From assembly GCF_017696275.1 (NCBI RefSeq), contig NZ_JAAORF010000003.1:1-64000 (forward strand): DNA of 64,000 bases. The letters are read 5' to 3'. A program made the position numbers and the translations under genes. Source of the stretch: Prochlorococcus marinus XMU1405. GTDB lineage: Bacteria > Cyanobacteriota > Cyanobacteriia > PCC-6307 > Cyanobiaceae. The notes beneath the pieces were generated by a model. The model worked only from the letters and a program-made list of their open reading frames with translations. It searched no databases and was not told the origin of the DNA. Shown in pieces: positions 59,495-64,000 of this stretch; the stretch's first letter is position 1, and every line of letters begins with the position of its first letter.

Positions 59495-60228
59495 AGAAAA
59501 TAAGACGCTTATTAGTTTTGCAGCATTTAGAAATAGAGGGGCCTGGTCTTTTTGAACAATTTGCTAAAGAAAGAGATTTAAAAATAGAAATTATTCGCTT
59601 AGATAACAAAAATACTCTGCCGCAAACAAAAAAAGGTGACTTAATTTTAAGTATGGGTGGACCAATGGGAGTTAAAGATATTGGAAGCGAAAGATATCCA
59701 TGGCTTAGGTTAGAAAGAGATTTTATAAAAAAAGAATTAGAACATGAGAGACCTATAATCGGTGTTTGCTTAGGTGCTCAGTTGCTTGCGAGTGCTGCTG
59801 GGGGAGATGTAGAAATTCTTAAATTTGGATCACCTCCAAAAGTATTGCCAGAAATTGGATGGTCTCAAATTTTTATAGACAAATCGAATAAAGACTTTAA
59901 AGCACTGTTTGAAGACCCTTTTCATGTACTACATTGGCATGGAGATAGGATTTTATTACCTAATAAAGCAGTACTCATTGCTAGTAGTGCACGTTGTAAG
60001 GAACAGTTTTTTAGGATTGGTAATTTTGCTTACGGATTGCAATTCCATATAGAGACGACGGGGGGAATGATAAATAACTGGATTAAAGAAGATAAAGAGT
60101 TTGTCCTTAAAGGATTAGGCTTAAATGGCCAGGAAATTTTAAAAGAAGAGAATCAAAAATATATTGATAAAACTTTTTTAAAAAGAAAGCTTCTAATAAG
60201 TAAATTATTTGAATTATTAGATAATTAA
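59491..60228 (+). CDS. Class I glutamine amidotransferase
   Basis: 245 residues with the GATase fold: SMGGPMGVKD oxyanion region, nucleophile GVCLGAQLLA (Cys near 93), and the His/Glu pair in LQFHIETT. It resembles GuaA-like stand-alone amidotransferases; partner unknown. Ammonia from glutamine would be supplied to an unidentified reaction. Translationally coupled to the upstream secreted protein. Confidence 0.88.
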   Translation: MKKIRRLLVLQHLEIEGPGLFEQFAKERDLKIEIIRLDNKNTLPQTKKGDLILSMGGPMGVKDIGSERYPWLRLERDFIKKELEHERPIIGVCLGAQLLASAAGGDVEILKFGSPPKVLPEIGWSQIFIDKSNKDFKALFEDPFHVLHWHGDRILLPNKAVLIASSARCKEQFFRIGNFAYGLQFHIETTGGMINNWIKEDKEFVLKGLGLNGQEILKEENQKYIDKTFLKRKLLISKLFELLDN

Positions 60229-60252
60229 AAAGGGAATAATATAATCATCCAG

Positions 60253-60285
60253 TAAAAAAGGGCTTGAGAAAGCCCTGAAAAAAAT
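60253..60285. terminator. Bidirectional terminator between the amidotransferase and hli genes
   Basis: AGGGCTT-GAGA-AAGCCCT perfect 7-bp stem with A-run on the left and A/T-rich run on the right; serves two convergent genes. Confidence 0.85.
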
Positions 60286-60301
60286 TTAAAAAGGATTTTT
60301 A

Positions 60302-60430
60302 CTAGAAAATTCCTGGAAGAATTTGACCAGTAAAATAATAAGCTCCTACAAGAGCAAACATTCCAAGCATTGCGGCTTTACCATTAAGCTTTTCTGCTTT
60401 TTCGGTCATGATTTTTTTTGCGAATTCCAT
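60302..60430 (-). CDS. hli: High-light-inducible protein (42 aa)
   Basis: MEFAKKIMTEKAEKLNGKAAMLGMFALVGAYYFTGQILPGIF. The chlorophyll-binding motif ExxNGxxAMxG is present, with the terminal TGQILPGIF typical of short Hli proteins. Divergent from the cluster at 60734. Confidence 0.9.
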   Translation of the reverse strand: MEFAKKIMTEKAEKLNGKAAMLGMFALVGAYYFTGQILPGIF

Positions 60431-60733
60431 AATAAGTGAAAAATGTTATATCTAAAAACTAATTATTCAAATTTTAGAATGATGTAGTTTTTTCTACCAA
60501 ATTGATATCTTTCTAAAGATTTAAAAAATAAATACTTAGACAACAAATTGAACTCTTAATAGTTTTCGATCTAATATGTAAAGCGTAGCAAGCCAAAAAA
60601 CAACAATTTCGAAATCTTTGTTACTGATATGTTACATTTATGTAGTAAATATATTGAAAATAACTTAATTTGGGCTTAATACTTTACATTTGTTAATAGT
60701 AGTGTTACATTAATTAACAATTACACAACTTCA
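60431..60733. promoter_or_regulatory. Divergent hli promoter region
   Basis: About 300 bases without an ORF. A perfect palindrome TACATTTATGTA (60633-60644) and a GTTACATT word repeated at 60631 and 60708 are candidate regulatory sites for the plus-strand hli cluster. A TTTTCGATCTAATATG motif is at 60563-60578. Confidence 0.4.
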
Positions 60734-60940
60734 ATGGCTAATTCAAACGTTACTACTGAATCAGGTGGCAGACAGAATATGTTTCCTACTGAGACACGTC
60801 CTTACATAGATGAGTCTGTTTCTTACGACAGCTACCCTCAAAATGCAGAAAAAGTTAACGGTCGTTGGGCAATGATTGGGCTTGTTGCTTTAGTAGGTGC
60901 TTACGTTTCAACCGGACAAATTATTCCTGGCATTTTTTAA
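60734..60940 (+). CDS. hli: High-light-inducible protein (68 aa)
   Basis: Polar N terminus (ANSNVTTESGGRQNMFPTETRPYI) followed by AEKVNGRWAMIGLVALVGAYVSTGQIIPGIF, the single Hli helix. First of four coupled genes; its stop overlaps the next start (TAATG). Confidence 0.92.
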   Translation: MANSNVTTESGGRQNMFPTETRPYIDESVSYDSYPQNAEKVNGRWAMIGLVALVGAYVSTGQIIPGIF

Positions 60941-61200
60941 TGAGTCCACTTTCAGGTTTCTTAGCCGTAATTGTATTCTTTACAGCCATCCTCGTTGCTT
61001 ATTTAACCAAGCAATTTCAAAACGAAAATTTAAACTATTCATCTTCTAATCAAATGAAAAACACAAACAAAAAAGTCAAAACAATCGAAAAAGAAAAAGT
61101 TGTTGCTGAAACTCTTAACGGCAGATTCGCAATGCTTGGATTAATTGCTGCTGTTGGAGCATACCTAACAACAGGTCAAATAATTCCTGGTTTTGTTTAA
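60940..61200 (+). CDS. hli: High-light-inducible protein with extra N-terminal helix (86 aa)
   Basis: Start at 60940 overlaps the previous stop. Unlike the others it has an additional hydrophobic N-terminal helix (LSGFLAVIVFFTAILVAYLT), a lysine-rich linker, and then AETLNGRFAMLGLIAAVGAYLTTGQIIPGFV. So it should cross the membrane twice. Confidence 0.9.
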   Translation: MSPLSGFLAVIVFFTAILVAYLTKQFQNENLNYSSSNQMKNTNKKVKTIEKEKVVAETLNGRFAMLGLIAAVGAYLTTGQIIPGFV

Positions 61201-61235
61201 AAACCTACTATCTAACATCTCTACAAATCAGAAAA

Positions 61236-61364
61236 ATGGAAAATTCAAAAACAACTTATTGGCAAAACGCCGAGAGAACTAATGGAAGAATGGCAATGAT
61301 GGGCTTATTTGCATTAGTTGTAAATTATGGCTTATTCGGATGGATAATCCCAGGAATTTTTTAA
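61236..61364 (+). CDS. hli: High-light-inducible protein (42 aa)
   Basis: MENSKTTYWQNAERTNGRMAMMGLFALVVNYGLFGWIIPGIF. Its helix (NYGLFGWIIPG) resembles the Hli at 41253 more than its neighbours do. Confidence 0.92.
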   Translation: MENSKTTYWQNAERTNGRMAMMGLFALVVNYGLFGWIIPGIF

Positions 61365-61365
61365 A

Positions 61366-61545
61366 ATGAATTTAGGCTTACTTTTTCTTAAAGTAAATAC
61401 TTTGGGAGTTATAACTCTTTCTGAACTTGATTGGATAACTAACCATCAATCTGAGTTTTCAAGGCTAGATATGGCTTTAGTTATTAAAATCGGCCGTCTT
61501 ATGGATTCTGGAGTAGTGGAAATTGATAATAGATTGCCTGTTTAA
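61366..61545 (+). CDS. Small soluble protein at the end of the hli cluster (59 aa)
   Basis: MNLGLLFLKVNTLGVITLSELDWITNHQSEFSRLDMALVIKIGRLMDSGVVEIDNRLPV begins one base after the previous stop. Contains a helix-turn-like core; family unknown. Co-transcription with hli genes suggests a stress-linked role. Confidence 0.65.
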   Translation: MNLGLLFLKVNTLGVITLSELDWITNHQSEFSRLDMALVIKIGRLMDSGVVEIDNRLPV

Positions 61546-61567
61546 TTTTTAAAAAATGATCGTCATG

Positions 61568-61606
61568 AGTGTTTGTCAATAGGGATACTGACAAACACTT
61601 TTTTTA
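61568..61606 (+). terminator. Strong terminator of the hli operon
   Basis: AGTGTTTGTCA/TGACAAACACT, an 11-bp perfect stem, then eight T residues. Confidence 0.92.
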
Positions 61607-61623
61607 TGAGAAAAAATATTTGT

Positions 61624-61663
61624 AAAAAAAAAAGAGATTGTTTCTTAGCTAAAAACAATCTCT
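61624..61663 (-). terminator. Terminator for the minus-strand genes to the right
   Basis: AGAGATTGTTT/AAACAATCTCT, 11-bp perfect stem, with a run of ten A on the plus strand that reads as a T-run on the minus strand. Confidence 0.88.
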
Positions 61664-61756
61664 CAATTACCTAATTCTTACATGAAAATTTCAAGTAAGC
61701 TTTCAGATCTTAACTGATTTGTTTTTATAGTAAATCCGTAAAAATGCTTTTGTAAT

Positions 61757-61972
61757 TTATCTTTTTAAACCACCTCTTTTTATCCAAAGGAACCATGTAA
61801 CCCAAATAGGAGGAAGGAATCTGATTAAAAAAGAAATTTTATACATATAAAATGGGGCATTTTCACTTTGAAATAAATTCATCAAAAAGGAAGATATAGT
61901 TACCCAAAGTAAAATTATTAATATATTTGCTCCCAACAAAGCGAACTTATTTTGTTTGAATATTTTTGGCAT
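61757..61972 (-). CDS. Small membrane protein (71 aa)
   Basis: Two hydrophobic helices (LLGANILIILLWVTISSFLMNLF; FLIRFLPPIWVTWFLWI) and a basic end. Unknown. It precedes a strong terminator on its strand. Confidence 0.6.
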   Translation of the reverse strand: MPKIFKQNKFALLGANILIILLWVTISSFLMNLFQSENAPFYMYKISFLIRFLPPIWVTWFLWIKRGGLKR

Positions 61973-62030
61973 AAAATAAATTTTTTATATTCTTAATTTT
62001 AAATAATCTCGGGAAATAAATTATACATTT

Positions 62031-62282
62031 TCAAAAAAACTTCAAATTTAAAATCCATATCCAAATAAAAAAAGTACTAAATTTCAATCCCTCTCCAAAT
62101 AACAATCCAAAAGCGATAGGAGGTGAAAATATTAAAAAAAGAATAGAGAATAAACTAAATAATGCAAATGATCCTCTTAGAAAAAAATTCTTTCTTTTTG
62201 TTCTTCTTAAATTTTTTAAAGTATTCCACTCCCATTCGATAAACTTGTAGAACTTTTCTGATAATAAAAAAAAATACTTCAT
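62031..62282 (-). CDS. Small membrane protein (83 aa)
   Basis: A basic amphipathic start (KFYKFIEWEWNTLKNLRRTKRKNFFLRG) and two hydrophobic helices. Unknown; likely same transcript as 61757 and 62336. Confidence 0.55.
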   Translation of the reverse strand: MKYFFLLSEKFYKFIEWEWNTLKNLRRTKRKNFFLRGSFALFSLFSILFLIFSPPIAFGLLFGEGLKFSTFFIWIWILNLKFF

Positions 62283-62335
62283 TAATATTATTAATTTCTA
62301 TCGGCTTTTCTTATTTATAAAATCAATTTCACCTG

Positions 62336-62620
62336 TTAGCAATAAACCTTATCCCCTTCTTCAGAAAGATAGTAAATTTTATTTTCTGAACTTACGAAGA
62401 AAGTTAATCCCTTATATTGTGATCTTTTAAATTTATCTAATCTAAGTTTGTGTAAATCCCAATTATCAGTACTTATATCAGGATTAAATTCTTGATCTTT
62501 TAAGAAAGGTTCATAAGTTTGACTAATTGTTGTTTTTTGGGCTAAACCTCTATTTCGTTTTGAATAAAAAAGTAAAAAAAATAAAAGTACAAAAAAAAGA
62601 ATTAATAATATATTTCTCAT
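62336..62620 (-). CDS. Membrane-anchored small protein (94 aa)
   Basis: MRNILLILFFVLLFFLLFYSKRNRG anchor, then a soluble domain (TDNWDLHKLRLDKFKRSQYKGLTFFVSSENKIYYLSEEGDKVYC) ending in Cys. Start placed at 62620. Unknown family. Confidence 0.6.
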   Translation of the reverse strand: MRNILLILFFVLLFFLLFYSKRNRGLAQKTTISQTYEPFLKDQEFNPDISTDNWDLHKLRLDKFKRSQYKGLTFFVSSENKIYYLSEEGDKVYC

Positions 62621-62763
62621 TGTCAATTTTTCAAATTTGAAAAAACTTTATATGGAGAATCAAGAACTTTTCACAATAAATTTCTTAGTAAGTAAAAAAT
62701 CCTATTTTTATATTCTTGTATTTTTGAATACTTATCAAGGGGTTACCTAAATCAGATTATAAA

Positions 62764-62925
62764 ATGAGTCGCATTTTCAACATGACTCAAAATTCCATGA
62801 ATACTCCTTATGCAAAAAGAGTAGCTGAAAAATTTAGAGAGGCTCAAAACTATTTAAAAACTAATGGTTTTAGTAGATCAACTAAACATTTACTGGAAGA
62901 TATTGAAAATTCTGTTGAAAAATAA
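62764..62925 (+). CDS. Small basic protein (53 aa)
   Basis: MSRIFNMTQNSMNTPYAKRVAEKFREAQNYLKTNGFSRSTKHLLEDIENSVEK; an internal ATG (NMTQ) is an alternative start. Its stop overlaps the next start (TAATG). Unknown. Confidence 0.55.
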   Translation: MSRIFNMTQNSMNTPYAKRVAEKFREAQNYLKTNGFSRSTKHLLEDIENSVEK

Positions 62926-63083
62926 TGCCAATACCCCCTCACTTACCACAACTACAGTATGGCTACGATGATGGCTTTACAACCATTGTTTTTGGGTTAA
63001 TAGGAAGTTGCTTAGGATGTATCTTAATTTTATTCATTTCTTTTTTTGAATTTAAATTCAAAAAGCAAAATAGTAAGCCTTAA
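62925..63083 (+). CDS. Small membrane protein (52 aa)
   Basis: MPIPPHLPQLQYGYDDGFTTIVFGLIGSCLGCILILFISFFEFKFKKQNSKP: one helix with two Cys, coupled to the preceding gene. Convergent with ychF, 8 bases away. Confidence 0.6.
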   Translation: MPIPPHLPQLQYGYDDGFTTIVFGLIGSCLGCILILFISFFEFKFKKQNSKP

Positions 63084-63091
63084 GAGACTTA

Positions 63092-64000
63092 CTAAACGTT
63101 AAATAAGAACTCCATTACATCACCTTCGTTAACAATATATTCCTTACCTTCACTTCTTAAAAGACCTTTAGTTTTTGCATTGGCAATTGAACCTGAATCA
63201 ATTAAATTTTGATACGAAATAGTCTGAGCTCTTATAAATCCTTTTTCAAAATCAGTATGAATTACTCCTGCTGCCTGTGGCGCAGTCATCCCATCTTTTA
63301 TTGTCCAAGCTTTTGTCTCCTTTTCTCCGGTAGTGAAATAAGTTTTTAATCCCAATAATTTATATGTTGATCTAATTAAAGAACTTAATCCCCCTTCTTC
63401 TACTCCTAAGCCAATAAGGTAGTCTTTTTTATCTTCTGGTTCTAACTCTATTAATTCAGATTCGACTTGCGCTGATATTTTTATACATTCTGTATTTTCA
63501 TTGCTTGCAAAATTCTGAACTGTTGATGAAAAATCATTACCTTCAGATAAATCATTCTCATTCAAATTAGTTGCGTAAATAATTGGTTTAGCAGTGAGGA
63601 AGCCTAATTGCTTAATTATTAAATTTTCTTCTTCATTCAAAGATATTGATCTAACTGAAAGGCCTTTCTCTAGCTCTTCTTCAATTTTTTCTAGTAAGTT
63701 ATCTTCTTTAGCTGCCTCTTTACTAGTTCTAACCTGTTTTTTAATTCTTTCTCTTCTTTTTTGGAGTTGAGATAAATCAGCTAAATTCAATTCCAGATTA
63801 ATTATCTCAATGTCATCCAGGGGATCTACCTTTCCAGAAACATGAATTACATCACTATCTTCAAAGCACCTTACAACATGAACTATTGCATCAACCTCCC
63901 TAATATTTGATAAAAATTTATTTCCCAAACCTTCGCCTTTACTAGCTCCTTTTACTAGTCCTGCGATATCTACAAATTCAATTTTTGTTGGGATAATATT
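63092..64000 (-). CDS. ychF: Ribosome-associated ATPase/GTPase YchF, C-terminal part (truncated by window edge)
   Basis: About 302 residues of the C-terminal part; the start lies beyond 64000. The frame continues upstream through FVDIAGLVKGASKGEGLGNKFLSNIREVDAIVHVVRCF (Obg-type G3 region), followed by a coiled-coil insertion and the C-terminal TGS-like domain (LKTYFTTGEKETKAWTIKDGMTAPQAAGVIHTDFEKGFIRAQTI). YchF binds ATP and ribosomes and affects stress responses. The core-genome nature suggests the window leaves the accessory region here. Confidence 0.93.
   Translation of the reverse strand, partial: NIIPTKIEFVDIAGLVKGASKGEGLGNKFLSNIREVDAIVHVVRCFEDSDVIHVSGKVDPLDDIEIINLELNLADLSQLQKRRERIKKQVRTSKEAAKEDNLLEKIEEELEKGLSVRSISLNEEENLIIKQLGFLTAKPIIYATNLNENDLSEGNDFSSTVQNFASNENTECIKISAQVESELIELEPEDKKDYLIGLGVEEGGLSSLIRSTYKLLGLKTYFTTGEKETKAWTIKDGMTAPQAAGVIHTDFEKGFIRAQTISYQNLIDSGSIANAKTKGLLRSEGKEYIVNEGDVMEFLFNV

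Overview
The window looks like the chromosome of a high-light-adapted Prochlorococcus, probably HLII and close to MIT9301. This is inferred from very AT-rich DNA, tight packing, five high-light-inducible (Hli) genes, many short Prochlorococcus-type unknown families (DUF3303, DUF3764, DUF1651, DUF2839) and a phosphite/phosphonate-oxidation cluster of the kind known from MIT9301. I could not search a database, so strain and family names rest on recognition.

Layout. 1-3323: truncated porin, TPR-sulfotransferase and two tiny ORFs. 3324-35882: a hypervariable island organised around one tRNA-Pro(UGG). A lone 5' tRNA half is at 3324, one intact tRNA at 31032, and five separate 3' halves at 27334, 28895, 31824, 33858 and 35837. 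Short repeat clusters (iterons) sit just inside the interval ends. For three intervals the same iteron occurs at both ends, so these look like tandem integrated elements with two tyrosine recombinases and several integrase-less passengers. This matches tycheposons, the tRNA-targeted elements described from Prochlorococcus.

The large interval (3.35-27.3 kb) starts with a DNA-ligase-like adenylation protein and an excisionase/VapE-helicase module, and ends with an integrase. Between them is phosphorus and arsenic cargo: ArsR, GAPDH and ArsJ; ChrA; PstS; a porin; PhoR/PhoB; the phosphite/phosphonate ABC transporter with PtxD; PhnY/PhnZ; OsmC; and ACR3. Together these would import phosphate, oxidise phosphite and phosphonates to phosphate, sense phosphate, and expel the arsenate that enters with it. 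Candidate Pho boxes with 11-bp periodicity precede pstS, the transporter, phnY and the ACR3 gene. The small intervals carry a metallothionein-like peptide with a HupE family protein behind Zur-like boxes, a PEBP-like secreted protein, and small ferredoxin-fold DUF proteins.

36-46 kb: a NodU/SxtI-type carbamoyltransferase with SxtJ- and SxtK-like partners and an SGNH protein; a repeated duplicated RNA-like element; an Hli; a glycine-rich repeat beta-barrel protein of atypical base composition; RluF; and an HMCES/SRAP protein. 45.5-53.9 kb is almost entirely very short genes, many overlapping by 1-4 bases. 54-64 kb: an NSS symporter, SelO, cupin, glutamine amidotransferase, an hli cluster with a strong terminator, small membrane proteins and the partial GTPase YchF at the edge.
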